IMG/VR virus record: IMGVR_UViG_3300030118_003239
Coordinates: 1-40,919 of that record
Source: a virus
Length of the DNA stretch: 40,919 nucleotides
Strand: one strand, 5' to 3'
Shown here: positions 1 to 7,864 of the stretch, one piece after another
Layout: each line of letters begins with the position of its first letter
Position numbering within the stretch: the first letter of the stretch is position 1
The notes under the pieces: generated by a model
Databases searched by the model: none
Told to the model about the DNA's origin: nothing
What the model saw: only the letters and a program-made list of their open reading frames with translations
Position numbers and translations under genes: made by a program

Positions 1-9
1 GACGAGCCA

Positions 10-402
10 ATGGCTCTCATCCTTCCTGCCTCAACCCGAAGCGCACTTCTCAACACGCAACTTTACGGAAATGTCGTGGAAAGCCTCGCTGACCACATGC
101 GACGAATCGCCAACATGACCGTCTACTACACGCGAGACTACACGGGCGGCAAGTCCCTTCTCCCAACCGACTCTACCGGTGCCATTGAGGATGACGCACT
201 TCTGCTCATCCCCGGTGCTGAAACCGCCGAGTTCTACACCTACAACGGTGCTGGCTACCAAGAAACCGAGTTGACCCGCCTCCCCGGTGTTGGCTTTGAC
301 TGGCTCTTGACCGGCTACATGGGAAGCGTGGTTCACCAGCACCAAGACGGTGCGGCGGCTGGCAAGTCAAACAGAATCGCTAAAATCACAGGCGTCATTT
401 GA
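10..402 (+). CDS. Hypothetical virion-module protein (130 aa)
   Basis: I do not recognise the family. The 130-residue product has no membrane segment or signal peptide and shows a mixed alpha/beta composition with several Gly/Tyr-rich stretches. It lies at the head end of the late operon, upstream of decoration-like, connector and tail genes, so a role in the virion is inferred from position only. The frame stays open to base 1 (Asp-Glu-Pro before the Met), so the gene could start outside the window. The ATG at 10 is used because no upstream sequence is available to test a ribosome binding site. The stop codon is followed at once by GAGGTGG, the ribosome binding site of the next gene. Confidence 0.55.
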   Translation: MALILPASTRSALLNTQLYGNVVESLADHMRRIANMTVYYTRDYTGGKSLLPTDSTGAIEDDALLLIPGAETAEFYTYNGAGYQETELTRLPGVGFDWLLTGYMGSVVHQHQDGAAAGKSNRIAKITGVI

Positions 403-412
403 GGTGGTCTTT

Positions 413-904
413 TTGGCTCAAAACCGAAAATTCCAAGACTTTGTAGAGTCAAAATACATCGCCGCTGGTGGTGTTGCTACAAGCGATATTGCTGATGATG
501 CAATTACCAACGCCAAAACTGACGGTGCGGCAGACAAATACTTGGAAGCCCTGTATGACTTCGCAGTTGATGGTGGAGGACAAGGTTCTCTTCCACTTAA
601 CGCCGCATCCGGTGGCCCACTTCTCATTCCCGATAAGGCAATCGTCATCAACTCTCACATTGAAATTGAAACGGCGGTGACCTCCGGTGGTTCTGCTACC
701 GTTGCTTTTGGCATCCAAGGAAACACCGATGCCTTCAAAGCCGCTACTGGAAAGGCCTCTTTGACTTTGGATGCTGTGTTTGCTGGAAACAACGACCTTC
801 CTTTGAAGGTGTCGGGAGACACGCCAGTTAACATCACAATCGCAACTGCTGATTTGACCGCTGGAAAAATCCGCATCTTCATCAAGTATTTGGAAGGAAA
901 TTGA
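413..904 (+). CDS. Putative head decoration or virion structural protein (163 aa), TTG start
   Basis: The reading frame extends upstream to 350, but the likely start is the TTG at 413. It sits 6 bases after GAGGTGG at 401-407, and the longer form would run through the preceding gene. The product is rich in Ala, Gly, Thr and Asp and lacks Cys. Its C-terminal two thirds alternate hydrophobic and polar residues as in a beta-sandwich (Ile-rich strands, Thr-Ala-Gly-Lys-Ile near the end). This composition is common in capsid decoration and other small virion proteins of marine phages. The assignment rests on composition and on place in the late operon. A specific family is not claimed. Confidence 0.5.
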   Translation: MAQNRKFQDFVESKYIAAGGVATSDIADDAITNAKTDGAADKYLEALYDFAVDGGGQGSLPLNAASGGPLLIPDKAIVINSHIEIETAVTSGGSATVAFGIQGNTDAFKAATGKASLTLDAVFAGNNDLPLKVSGDTPVNITIATADLTAGKIRIFIKYLEGN

Positions 905-916
905 GGTTGATTCTTC

Positions 917-1054
917 ATGCGTGAAGAGTGGACTGACAAAAACGGTGATGTGTACCGTTGGGATGCAGAATCCAATCGCTATCTTGTTGCCAAGAAAGCA
1001 AAAGCACCCGCTAAGAAAAAGAGTAGTAAAGCAAAGAAGGAGAAGAAAGAATGA
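917..1054 (+). CDS. Small lysine-rich protein (45 aa)
   Basis: This short gene was read directly from the gap after 904. ATG at 917 follows TTGAGGTTGA at 901-910, the same GAGGT-type ribosome binding site used by its neighbours. The stop overlaps the next start as ATGA. The N-terminal half (about 22 residues) contains aromatic and acidic residues (Trp5, Tyr13, Trp15). The C-terminal half is almost entirely Lys, Ala and Ser, a basic tail that could touch nucleic acid. No function is assigned. The translational coupling on both sides is the main reason to believe it is real. Confidence 0.6.
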   Translation: MREEWTDKNGDVYRWDAESNRYLVAKKAKAPAKKKSSKAKKEKKE

Positions 1055-1404
1055 GCGAGCGCGCAAAATTGGTAAAGCAACTTAACGATAAAGGCATTTC
1101 AGTTCCAAAAGGCGCAAAGGTGGCAGACCTTCGCCATAGGGCTGAACATTGGTTGTCTCAAAATGGATGGCTTGTCCGACTGGTCAAACCTTCCTCTCGC
1201 AAACCCCTAAGTCCCCTTTCTTTGATACCAAGCACAGATACGGTTTGGCTTCCCGATAGCCGCATGGCAAAAGAAATTATTGAGACAAAAATGGTTTTCG
1301 TTCTTGGTAGAACGCCAGTTGCACCGGAAGGAGTTCAAGTCATTGATGTCCCCAAAGATTTTAACGACAAGTGGCCCGTAAATGTGTTAGGTGAGCAAGA
1401 ATGA
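1051..1404 (+). CDS. Hypothetical protein with N-terminal SAP/HeH-like helical segment (117 aa)
   Basis: The start overlaps the previous stop (ATGA) and the stop overlaps the next start (ATGA), so it is embedded in the operon. Residues about 5-35 (VKQLNDKGISVPKGAKVADL and following) resemble the helix-extension-helix pattern of SAP/HeH modules. Such modules are frequent at the ends of small phage head-associated proteins, where a short loop with Gly or Pro links two helices. The C-terminal part has a short beta-rich stretch with no recognised motif. A head-associated or connector-associated role is possible but unproven. Confidence 0.5.
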   Translation: MSERAKLVKQLNDKGISVPKGAKVADLRHRAEHWLSQNGWLVRLVKPSSRKPLSPLSLIPSTDTVWLPDSRMAKEIIETKMVFVLGRTPVAPEGVQVIDVPKDFNDKWPVNVLGEQE

Positions 1405-1793
1405 CTGTCACAACTGACAACATTCGTGATTTGCTAAACAGGCCACGGGGCTTGAACGATGCAACTATTACCGAATATATCAGCATGAGAACAGAACAAG
1501 TCAACAAGTCTGCTCGCAATAAAAGCGTTCTTGCCTCCGATTCAACCAATGCTGTGACTGATGCACAAAAAGAAGCCGCTATCAAGGCTCTCGTGTGTGC
1601 TGATTGCTTGCAGGTTATGATTGATACAATTCCTTCGTATGTCAACGAGTCCGAGCGAAAAGAGCAAGACATCCGGCTAACCGCACAGTTGCGGGGCTTC
1701 AATAAGCGTGGCGAGGAAATGCTCGCTTTAATCTCGGAAGTTGGTGGAACGGCATTTAAGACCGGTAAAACCGCAACGAGGCTGACTGAATGA
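1401..1793 (+). CDS. Hypothetical head-tail connector-like helical protein (130 aa)
   Basis: The protein is predicted to be mostly helical. An N-terminal helix (DNIRDLLNRPRGL) is followed by a long central helix containing KEAAIKALVCADCLQVMID and an amphipathic C-terminal helix. This resembles the layout of small head-completion or adaptor proteins, but I cannot match a family. Start and stop both overlap neighbours by four bases (ATGA). Two Cys residues three positions apart (CADC) are not accompanied by a second pair, so a zinc site is not supported. Confidence 0.45.
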   Translation: MTVTTDNIRDLLNRPRGLNDATITEYISMRTEQVNKSARNKSVLASDSTNAVTDAQKEAAIKALVCADCLQVMIDTIPSYVNESERKEQDIRLTAQLRGFNKRGEEMLALISEVGGTAFKTGKTATRLTE

Positions 1794-3598
1794 CAAATTA
1801 TTTTTGGATTGGCTCGGCTTCTACAAGCGCAAGCACAGCGGCAAATTGGAATCCAAGCGGAACACCCGCCGCAGGCGATGTTGTTATCTTTGATGCGAGC
1901 GCAACGCAAAATTGTGTGTGGGATATTGCGACTCCTTCAAGTCCAACACTTTCAGTTGATGAAATGATTCTTGAAACCAACTTTACTCATCAACTACTAC
2001 TTCAAACAAAACCCCGTATCAAAGGCATGTTTTTGGGTGGGGTTGTTGCCGCAGGTGGCGGCGCAGATGCTTTAGAATTTATACACGGTTCATCACCTAA
2101 TTTTTTCGGCTCTTACAAAACCTACAATGAACGCTTTCTTTTGATTGATGGAGGAAGCGCAACAGGCATAACAATAACAATGGTTGGTGCATCCTCTCCC
2201 GTCACAAAATTTGATGATGGCGCACACCCACTTGTTGATTTACAGACAGGTCGCTTTGCTCCCGATTATGTAGCACCCACAGGAACAAGCGGCAAAGCAA
2301 CCTTTGATTCTTTTACGGTGACATCACCGGCAGACTTTTCGCCCGATGGGAACTTAAGCGATAACGACAGGCTCAAGGTATTTTCTTTTACGGCATTTTC
2401 AATCACAAGCACGAGCATTGACTTCGGACTTTCAACAGCAGAATTTACAGCAACAAGTGGTGGGTTCTACATTCCGACAGCAGGTGCAACGGGTATGCCT
2501 TCCGGCTTTACATCTTTTTATCGTAAAATTGTTTTGAATGCAAACACAGCAGGTCATAAGGTTTTGATAGACGATAACACATTCATATCCGTTGAGGAAT
2601 TTGAAGTCAATGATGGTGTGGTGTTGAAAGGGCCGGTTGATGCTACTTCGCAAGGCGCAGACATCCGCTCAATCAAAACCCCTAAATTAAGAGGAACATG
2701 GTCATTTAGTCAAATTTCTCCCGGTATCTATCGCAGTCCACGCCATGCCTCCGGCCCCATGCCAAAGGTCAACGGAAATTTTCACATCACAGGTAAGTTG
2801 GATGTGGATGGGCTGATTGACCCGACGGGGCTTGAATTGACACCTGTTGGCTCAAATCCCGGTGGGACAGCCGCAAACACACTTTGGCTAAACAGCGGGG
2901 ACAGCAATAAGTTGTATCATGGCTCAAGTGAAGTTGGCGGTGGCGGTAGCGGAGACATAACAGCCGTAAATGTATCATCACCGATAACTGGCGGGGGTTC
3001 TTCGGGCGATGTCACAGTTGGAATAAGTGCCGCTACAACAAGTGCCGCTGGTTCTATGTCTGCGGCTGATAAAACAAAATTAGATGCTTTGGCAAGTCCC
3101 TTTGAGCATGTTCGTCTTGCTCTTACAAACAACTCATTGGCTACTCAATCATCGGGGGTCAATTACTTTCTCAACTTGGCTAACACAAGTGATTTTTCAA
3201 ATACTGGCAACACAACAAATATCGTCGTGACAGACGACACCTATGACTATGTGCTTCTCAAAGCAGGTGGCATGTATTTGGTGGTTGTTTCCGTTGAAAT
3301 GTTCACATCAAGCGGCACAGCGGCACAGGACTTTTGGCTACAATTGGGCAACGGAACATCAAGCAACGCAGAACGCCGCAATTGGGGAACGGCAAGAAGA
3401 AAAGTAAAGGCAACAAATGTCAACGCTGACTGTGCTTGGAACGCACAAAAAAGCGTGGTGATTGATGTACCAAGTAGCGGAAGCGACGAAAAGTTGTATG
3501 TCATCCCGTATGTTAATGGTGTAAGTTTCACGGTAAGAGCATTTGATAACAACAGAACCAACATTACAATCACACGAATAGGAGCGTCCACATCATGA
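1790..3598 (+). CDS. Tail-fibre or receptor-binding-like protein (602 aa)
   Basis: This beta-rich, Gly/Ser/Thr-rich protein is low in Cys. At about residues 385-435 it has GSGDITAVNVSSPITGGG, then a second similar turn-rich segment, then the SMSAADKTKLDAL element. The string MSAADKxKLD is a recurrent trimerisation or linker motif in phage tail fibres and side-tail proteins. The last 150 residues form a compact domain that may be a receptor-binding or C1q/TNF-like beta-sandwich head. The N-terminal 330 residues have parallel-beta-helix-like composition. Start and stop are coupled to neighbours (ATGA). Its place between head and connector genes is unusual for a fibre, so a capsid fibre is an alternative. 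Confidence 0.65.
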   Translation: MTNYFWIGSASTSASTAANWNPSGTPAAGDVVIFDASATQNCVWDIATPSSPTLSVDEMILETNFTHQLLLQTKPRIKGMFLGGVVAAGGGADALEFIHGSSPNFFGSYKTYNERFLLIDGGSATGITITMVGASSPVTKFDDGAHPLVDLQTGRFAPDYVAPTGTSGKATFDSFTVTSPADFSPDGNLSDNDRLKVFSFTAFSITSTSIDFGLSTAEFTATSGGFYIPTAGATGMPSGFTSFYRKIVLNANTAGHKVLIDDNTFISVEEFEVNDGVVLKGPVDATSQGADIRSIKTPKLRGTWSFSQISPGIYRSPRHASGPMPKVNGNFHITGKLDVDGLIDPTGLELTPVGSNPGGTAANTLWLNSGDSNKLYHGSSEVGGGGSGDITAVNVSSPITGGGSSGDVTVGISAATTSAAGSMSAADKTKLDALASPFEHVRLALTNNSLATQSSGVNYFLNLANTSDFSNTGNTTNIVVTDDTYDYVLLKAGGMYLVVVSVEMFTSSGTAAQDFWLQLGNGTSSNAERRNWGTARRKVKATNVNADCAWNAQKSVVIDVPSSGSDEKLYVIPYVNGVSFTVRAFDNNRTNITITRIGASTS

Positions 3599-3783
3599 GC
3601 ATAAAAGCAAAATTGGAAGCACGATACCCCGATGAGGATTGGTCGCAACTTGACGGGGGTGTTGACGGAGAATACCCAGTTTTTTGGTTTTCCAAAGGTG
3701 TTTATGGCGTTAGCCCCGACCTTTGGCCTTCGGGCTTGAATGAAATGACTTCGGATGAAATCAAAGCGTTTTTGGAGGAATAA
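3595..3783 (+). CDS. Hypothetical small acidic protein (62 aa)
   Basis: This small protein is translationally coupled to the fibre-like gene by an ATGA overlap. It is rich in Trp, Asp, Glu and Pro (DEDWSQLDGGVDGEYPVFWF near the middle), ends in an acidic helix, and has no membrane segment. Coupling to the fibre suggests a partner or assembly factor for it, which is an inference from position. No family is recognised. Confidence 0.55.
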   Translation: MSIKAKLEARYPDEDWSQLDGGVDGEYPVFWFSKGVYGVSPDLWPSGLNEMTSDEIKAFLEE

Positions 3784-3785
3784 AT

Positions 3786-3953
3786 ATGAAGAGAAAAGGA
3801 AAAATTGTGTATCAACCGCCCGAAAGGTGCTATACCAATGTGAACATTGAAGAGACACCCCACGGCTACAAGATTTATCGGGTAGGCGAATCGCGTCATT
3901 TTACAGTTATTCCACTATCCGCCGCAAAAGAAGTGCTATACAAAGGAGACTGA
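3786..3953 (+). CDS. Hypothetical small basic protein (55 aa)
   Basis: This gene was found by translating the gap after 3783. ATG at 3786 lies two bases after the preceding TAA, and the frame is open to TGA at 3951-3953. The product starts MKRKGKIVYQPP and has a short beta-like core (YKIYRV, HFTVIPL). The upstream gene ends in GAGGAATAA, which can supply a ribosome binding site. Function is unknown. The tight packing supports it as a gene. Confidence 0.55.
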   Translation: MKRKGKIVYQPPERCYTNVNIEETPHGYKIYRVGESRHFTVIPLSAAKEVLYKGD

Positions 3954-3957
3954 AAAA

Positions 3958-4164
3958 ATGGAAGTAGAAACAGCAATAATGGTAATAACTGCGATTTTGG
4001 TTGATTTGCTCGTGCTTGCCTACGCTGGCAAGTGGATGCTCGCCAAGTGGAAAGAAATGAAGGCTGATGGAAAAATCACGATTGATGAAGTTCTTGATGT
4101 CGCAGAAGAAGTTGTTGATAAGGTAAAAGAAACCGTAGAAAAGTTGGAAGGCGAAGAAGAGTGA
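3958..4164 (+). CDS. Small single-pass membrane protein, possible lysis-module component (68 aa)
   Basis: Residues about 5-27 form one hydrophobic membrane segment (IMVITAILVDLLVLAYAG), followed by a basic patch (KWMLAKWKEMK) and a long acidic amphipathic helix rich in Glu/Val/Lys. The N-terminus is acidic and the basic patch follows the segment, so an outside N-terminus with a cytoplasmic C-terminal helix is predicted. A strong ribosome binding site, AAGGAGAC, lies at 3942-3949. It is next to a second tiny protein with a coiled-coil and hydrophobic C-terminus, so a holin or spanin-like pair is conceivable. No lysin gene is seen near it. Confidence 0.55.
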   Translation: MEVETAIMVITAILVDLLVLAYAGKWMLAKWKEMKADGKITIDEVLDVAEEVVDKVKETVEKLEGEEE

Positions 4165-4213
4165 CCAAGTGCCGTCTGATAGGTTGTGGTTGCGACAAAG
4201 GGAGCGAGGAAGA

Positions 4214-4366
4214 ATGAACACCGACGAACGCTTTGATTCTGTGGAAGAAAGGCTACGCTTACTTGAGCAAGCGGTGTTTGAACTATCCACTATGGCAAAG
4301 TATCTGAAATATGCCGCAGTTGCCCTGTTCGCTTCGCTTGGCGTTGATGTGCAGGGGGCGATGTGA
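4214..4366 (+). CDS. Small coiled-coil plus membrane-helix protein, XhlA-like layout (50 aa)
   Basis: The frame opens at 4169, but ATG at 4214 follows GGAGCGAGGA at 4201-4210 and gives a sensible protein. Residues 1-25 form an acidic/basic coiled-coil (ERFDSVEERLRLLEQAVFEL) and residues about 30-43 a short hydrophobic helix (AAVALFASLG). This order resembles haemolysin XhlA/holin-associated proteins of phages, which are similarly short. Archaeal virus lysis genes are poorly known, so this is a structural resemblance only. Its stop overlaps the next start as TGATG. Confidence 0.5.
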   Translation: MNTDERFDSVEERLRLLEQAVFELSTMAKYLKYAAVALFASLGVDVQGAM

Positions 4367-4902
4367 TGGTCTACTATTGCACTACTGCCGATGTAGGTTC
4401 ACGGCTTGCTCTTGACAGCGCACAAAGGACTCGTGCAACAAACCGACTAAACAGCGTGATTCGTAGGGCGACCATTGAAATTGACCAGACCTTCCGAGAC
4501 TACGGAAGGGATGTCCCAAGTGACCATATCGCTGAAACGACGCTCAACGGTGCCATCAGCGCAGGTGCAACTACAATCACGCTAACCGATGCTTCGGGCT
4601 TCACAACTGCCGGAAACGGAAATGTTGATGGTGATTCCTTCAAGTGGAGCGGAAAATCTTCAAACAACCTTACCGGTGTCACCGGTATTTCATTTAGCCA
4701 TGCTTCCGGCGTGACTGTGCAAGAGGGTGAATTTGCACATGTGTTGCGTGAAATCTGTGCGGATATTGCCGCCTCCCTATACCTTGAAGACGAAGCAGTA
4801 TTTCAAACAGCCAACAAAGACGGAACAATCCGAGGAAACAACCTGCGAGAGCGGGGCTTCATGAACCTCAAGCGGCTGGCGCACTTGGGGAGCGTGGACT
4901 GA
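4366..4902 (+). CDS. Putative head-tail connector (adaptor) protein with inserted beta domain (178 aa)
   Basis: The N-terminal helix pair (TTADVGSRL, then a helix with RLNSVIRRATIEIDQTF) and the C-terminal helices (LREICADIAASLYLEDEAVF, ending near LKRLAHLG) match the helical core of HK97 gp6-type connectors. Between them, residues about 65-125 form a small beta domain of repeated Gly/Thr turns (ATTITLTDASGF, FKWSGK, LTGVTGI). That type of insertion recurs in phage adaptor proteins. It lies just ahead of a neck-like and a tail-terminator-like gene, the normal order for connectors. ATG 4366 (TGATG overlap) is preferred to GTG 4363. Confidence 0.6.
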   Translation: MVYYCTTADVGSRLALDSAQRTRATNRLNSVIRRATIEIDQTFRDYGRDVPSDHIAETTLNGAISAGATTITLTDASGFTTAGNGNVDGDSFKWSGKSSNNLTGVTGISFSHASGVTVQEGEFAHVLREICADIAASLYLEDEAVFQTANKDGTIRGNNLRERGFMNLKRLAHLGSVD

Positions 4903-5528
4903 TGCGCGAACTTCACATTGAGCCAATGACAAAAACCGCAAGAGGTGGCGGTGGCTCAACTCGCATAACCGTGGACACACGAGAGTTCAACATGGCTATG
5001 AAAAATGCAGAAAAGGTGATAGCGGATGCTATGTTTGAGGGTTCGGGAAGGGCTTTTGAACAAACAAAAAGAGAAACCGACAGATACCTTCGTTCTTTGA
5101 CATTTCAAACCCCACAGGCAAAAAAAGTTGCTAACTCTTTGGACTATACCAAAGGGGCCGAAAGAAGACAAGCAATACAAATGGTAGGCGACGAAATCAC
5201 TTTAGAGGCTAAATTTGGTAGTCGTGGGCCGCATATTCGTGGTGAAATCGGTTTTGGTGTTCATACAAGTCCCGACGACAACGGCGGTACATTCAACATC
5301 GGTCAAGCGGTTGAGGAAGGTATTGACCCACGAAAATTTTCTTTTAACGCAGAAGGCGCAAGACAACACGGTCGTCAAATCGGACGAGCCAAAGGCCCGA
5401 CAGCATGGTATGGAAAAGGTGGAACTGCTGAATTTGTAGGCATCAAAGGAACGGAATACATTTCTCACGCTTCCAATTTTTTTAATCGTAGAATAAAGCA
5501 AGAGGTAGAAAGGAAGTTGGTGTTTTAG
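4902..5528 (+). CDS. Putative neck or minor tail protein, HK97 gp10-like (208 aa)
   Basis: The product has an N-terminal strand (TRITVDTREFNMAMKNAEKV) followed by a helix, then a basic middle and a region with Gly, Phe and Pro (REIGFG, ISHASNFF) and a final basic helix. HK97 gp10-like neck proteins share a similar size, start with a strand-plus-long-helix, and end in a helix after an aromatic segment. The gene sits between the adaptor candidate and the tail-terminator candidate, exactly where such proteins usually lie. The start overlaps the upstream stop (TGATG). Similarity is by pattern and order, not a confirmed match. Confidence 0.5.
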   Translation: MRELHIEPMTKTARGGGGSTRITVDTREFNMAMKNAEKVIADAMFEGSGRAFEQTKRETDRYLRSLTFQTPQAKKVANSLDYTKGAERRQAIQMVGDEITLEAKFGSRGPHIRGEIGFGVHTSPDDNGGTFNIGQAVEEGIDPRKFSFNAEGARQHGRQIGRAKGPTAWYGKGGTAEFVGIKGTEYISHASNFFNRRIKQEVERKLVF

Positions 5529-6584
5529 ATGGCGATAGCAACAACAGAACAATTTTGGAATCACCGTTTGAACGGCGAAGACCCGACATCCCCTACCGGT
5601 GAAAACAATGCCGCATTTTCGGCCACAGGAAGCGGCGCAAGCGAAGTGGATAAGTTTTGGGTGGTCACCGACGCCCGATACAATGTAACGCCCACAACCA
5701 ACGCTTATACGCTTTTTGCGGTATTCCAATACACCGTAGCACCAAACAACGATGAGGTTTTGATGTCCCTTGACAACGGAACGAAAAAAGTAGAAGTAAA
5801 GGCTTTTGGCTCAAAAGTAAAGTTGGTGGGAGCAACCACAGTCACCAGCATTGACCTTGACCCGCTAATGGCAGAAGAGAACCCCGTTCCCCTTGCTCTC
5901 CGATTGACGCTTGATGCTTCGGGCAACGCCAAGTTGTATCTGCGTGAAATGATTGAGGATGATGATGCACAGACGGTTTTCCTTTCTGTTGCTGGCGCAT
6001 CCGGCTCATCACGAAACATCGCTTGGGGAAACAACAGCGGCACAATAAAGTGGGCGTCGGTGTATGCTACCGACATGGGTGCCTTTTCACCGCTTGAGTT
6101 GGCCCCATCGGATTTGGCTACTGACACCTTGCTACGCATGGGCTTGTCAATCGTGGAGAACCTAAGAAACAGCCGAAGGGCGCATCTGAAAACACACTTG
6201 GATGCTGGCTCAATCAAATACGGCTACGACATTTCACAGGAAATGCTGTCCCGTAGCATACCGCCGTTTATTCATGTTTTGTTGCGTGGCCTTGGCTCAC
6301 CGACTTTTGCCGCTCTTGGTGGCGGTCGGATTGACCAAGAGTACGATGTTCTCATCTATGTCACCACCCGTGGAACAACCTATGAGGATGCTTACCGTTT
6401 GGGCTTGAACATCGTGGGAGAATGCTTTGACGAGTTATACACGACCACCGGTTTGAACGGGACAACGGACAGTCTTTTTGAGTATGATTTGGAGTTGCAG
6501 TCTCGCATGGATGACGAGGTCACGATTTGCACACACTTGCTGACATTGACCTATATGCGCCGTCTCAATATGCGCCACAGATGA
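5529..6584 (+). CDS. LamG-like domain fused to a tail-terminator-like domain (351 aa)
   Basis: Residues about 35-190 form a beta-sandwich of the LamG/concanavalin type: alternating strands with TLFAVFQYTV, VLMSLDNGTKKVEV, and a late IKWASVYATDMGAF segment where LamG proteins usually describe a curved strand. Residues about 205-345 resemble a tail terminator or tail-completion protein: a helix (TLLRMGLSIVENL), GGRIDQEYDVLIYVTTRG, then a long helix and a final strand (VTICTHLLTLTYMRRL). Tail terminators cap the tube and are encoded just before the tube gene, as here. A LamG-like domain fused to one could display on the neck. ATG directly abuts the previous TAG. Confidence 0.55.
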   Translation: MAIATTEQFWNHRLNGEDPTSPTGENNAAFSATGSGASEVDKFWVVTDARYNVTPTTNAYTLFAVFQYTVAPNNDEVLMSLDNGTKKVEVKAFGSKVKLVGATTVTSIDLDPLMAEENPVPLALRLTLDASGNAKLYLREMIEDDDAQTVFLSVAGASGSSRNIAWGNNSGTIKWASVYATDMGAFSPLELAPSDLATDTLLRMGLSIVENLRNSRRAHLKTHLDAGSIKYGYDISQEMLSRSIPPFIHVLLRGLGSPTFAALGGGRIDQEYDVLIYVTTRGTTYEDAYRLGLNIVGECFDELYTTTGLNGTTDSLFEYDLELQSRMDDEVTICTHLLTLTYMRRLNMRHR

Positions 6585-6589
6585 AACGC

Positions 6590-6596
6590 TTAAATA
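6590..6596 (+). promoter_or_regulatory. Candidate TATA box for the tail-tube gene
   Basis: TTAAATA lies in the only short gap (6585-6635) of the front half of the late block. Its centre is 43 bases before the tail-tube ATG at 6636, which would place the transcript start about 17 bases upstream of the ATG. That leaves room for the ribosome binding site AAAGGTGA at 6623-6630. The same spacing occurs at the SSB promoter (42.5). The tube is normally a very abundant protein, so a separate promoter is sensible. This is an AT-rich match with no experimental support. Confidence 0.35.
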
Positions 6597-6635
6597 ACAA
6601 CGAGAAAGTAGTGAAAACACCGAAAGGTGACCACC

Positions 6636-7619
6636 ATGAGCGGATTCAACAACCGATATGTAGGAATTGTCAAAGAAAGCACCTACGGAACAGACCCAAC
6701 TTCGGGTTATGTTTTCGGAGAAGTTGACGACGAATCAATGAAACACACTTACGAAGTCATGCAAAGAACGGACATGACCCGATACGGAACTGCCAAGTCC
6801 AACACGGGCAAGGAATTTTCCGAAGGCGACATCAACATGGCTATGCTTGCCGACAACTTTTTGGGAACGGTTTTGACTGGACTTTTCCCAACTGACACGG
6901 TGACTGGTTCAAGCCCGACCTACACCCACACTTTCACCGAAGCCGGAACAGACCGCTCATTCACGATGCTTGTTGGTCGTGAAGAAAAAGAACACACCTA
7001 CACGGGCGTTGCAGTCAATAGCATGTCCGTAAGCGCAAACATCAACGAATACGCTATGATTTCTGCTTCTTTTATGGGTAAAGCAGAAAGCGCACTTGCT
7101 TCTATCGGCACATCCAGTCCGGCCTTCAATACCAACGACCCTCTCTACTTCGCTGATGCAAAGGTTTTCTTTAACGGTGATTCTACGGCTTCCAACCTCG
7201 TGAAGTCCATCTCCTTTGACATCAACATGAACCGTGATGGCGACAACGCTTGCGGCCTTGGCGATGCAACCTATGTGCGCCTTCCTCCATTCCAACGCCG
7301 TGAAATCACCGGAACGATTGAATTTAACAAAATCGTTCACACCGCCGTTGAAAGCGAACCAACCTACACGCAGTTGACTTCTGCTGACGGATTGGAATTG
7401 AAAGGAAGCGGAATTGAATTGAAGGTTCAATTTGGCGACGAATCCACCGCTGATGTCTTGACCTTCAACTTCTACAAAATACGCTTTGAAGCACCCGACG
7501 CCAATGTATCGGGCCGTGATACACAGACCATGACTGTGCCGTTTATTGCTCTTTTCAGCCCCGACGACAGCAAGATGATGGATGTTGTCATGAAGAACGG
7601 TCAATCTGCCGCATATTGA
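6636..7619 (+). CDS. Major tail tube protein (327 aa)
   Basis: The product matches the shape of long-tailed phage tail tube proteins: an N-terminal extension with KESTYGTDPTSGY, then a two-part beta-barrel with regular strands (THTFTEA, SMSVSANINEYAMISASF, SISFDINMNRDG, REITGTIEFNK, ELKVQFGDE) and a C-terminal strand pair. The phrase G-x-x-K-E-S-T-Y-G near the start recurs in tail tube families. The neighbours are the tail terminator before and the tail-assembly chaperones after, the canonical order. ATG 6636 follows AAAGGTGA; a GTG at 6627 lies inside that ribosome binding site and is rejected. It builds the tube through which DNA passes. Confidence 0.75.
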   Translation: MSGFNNRYVGIVKESTYGTDPTSGYVFGEVDDESMKHTYEVMQRTDMTRYGTAKSNTGKEFSEGDINMAMLADNFLGTVLTGLFPTDTVTGSSPTYTHTFTEAGTDRSFTMLVGREEKEHTYTGVAVNSMSVSANINEYAMISASFMGKAESALASIGTSSPAFNTNDPLYFADAKVFFNGDSTASNLVKSISFDINMNRDGDNACGLGDATYVRLPPFQRREITGTIEFNKIVHTAVESEPTYTQLTSADGLELKGSGIELKVQFGDESTADVLTFNFYKIRFEAPDANVSGRDTQTMTVPFIALFSPDDSKMMDVVMKNGQSAAY

Positions 7620-7629
7620 GGTGTGCTGA

Positions 7630-7824
7630 ATGGCAAACAATGGCGGAACGGTCATTCCCGACAAGACGAAATTAACGGTCTTGTCCTTTGAGGGAACAGC
7701 CGCCGCTGTGACCACGGCTTTGCGAGCCGCAATCGCAAATGACGACATCATCATCAATGCGTCTACAAGCAGAAAGAAAGACAGCAACATCGTGGTCTGC
7801 ACAGTTGTTGCCATCATAGCATAA
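7630..7824 (+). CDS. Hypothetical small protein between tail tube and chaperones (64 aa)
   Basis: The start is preceded by GAGGTG at 7619-7624, the same ribosome binding site as at 401 and 903, so it is probably translated. The product has alternating hydrophobic stretches (KLTVLSFEGTAAAVTTALRA, DSNIVVCTVVAIIA) and ends with a hydrophobic strand. No family is recognised. Its position suggests a tail-assembly accessory protein. Confidence 0.5.
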   Translation: MANNGGTVIPDKTKLTVLSFEGTAAAVTTALRAAIANDDIIINASTSRKKDSNIVVCTVVAIIA

Positions 7825-7864
7825 GTATAGTATTCCCCTAAAAGGAAAGAGAAGTGAGAAAAGA

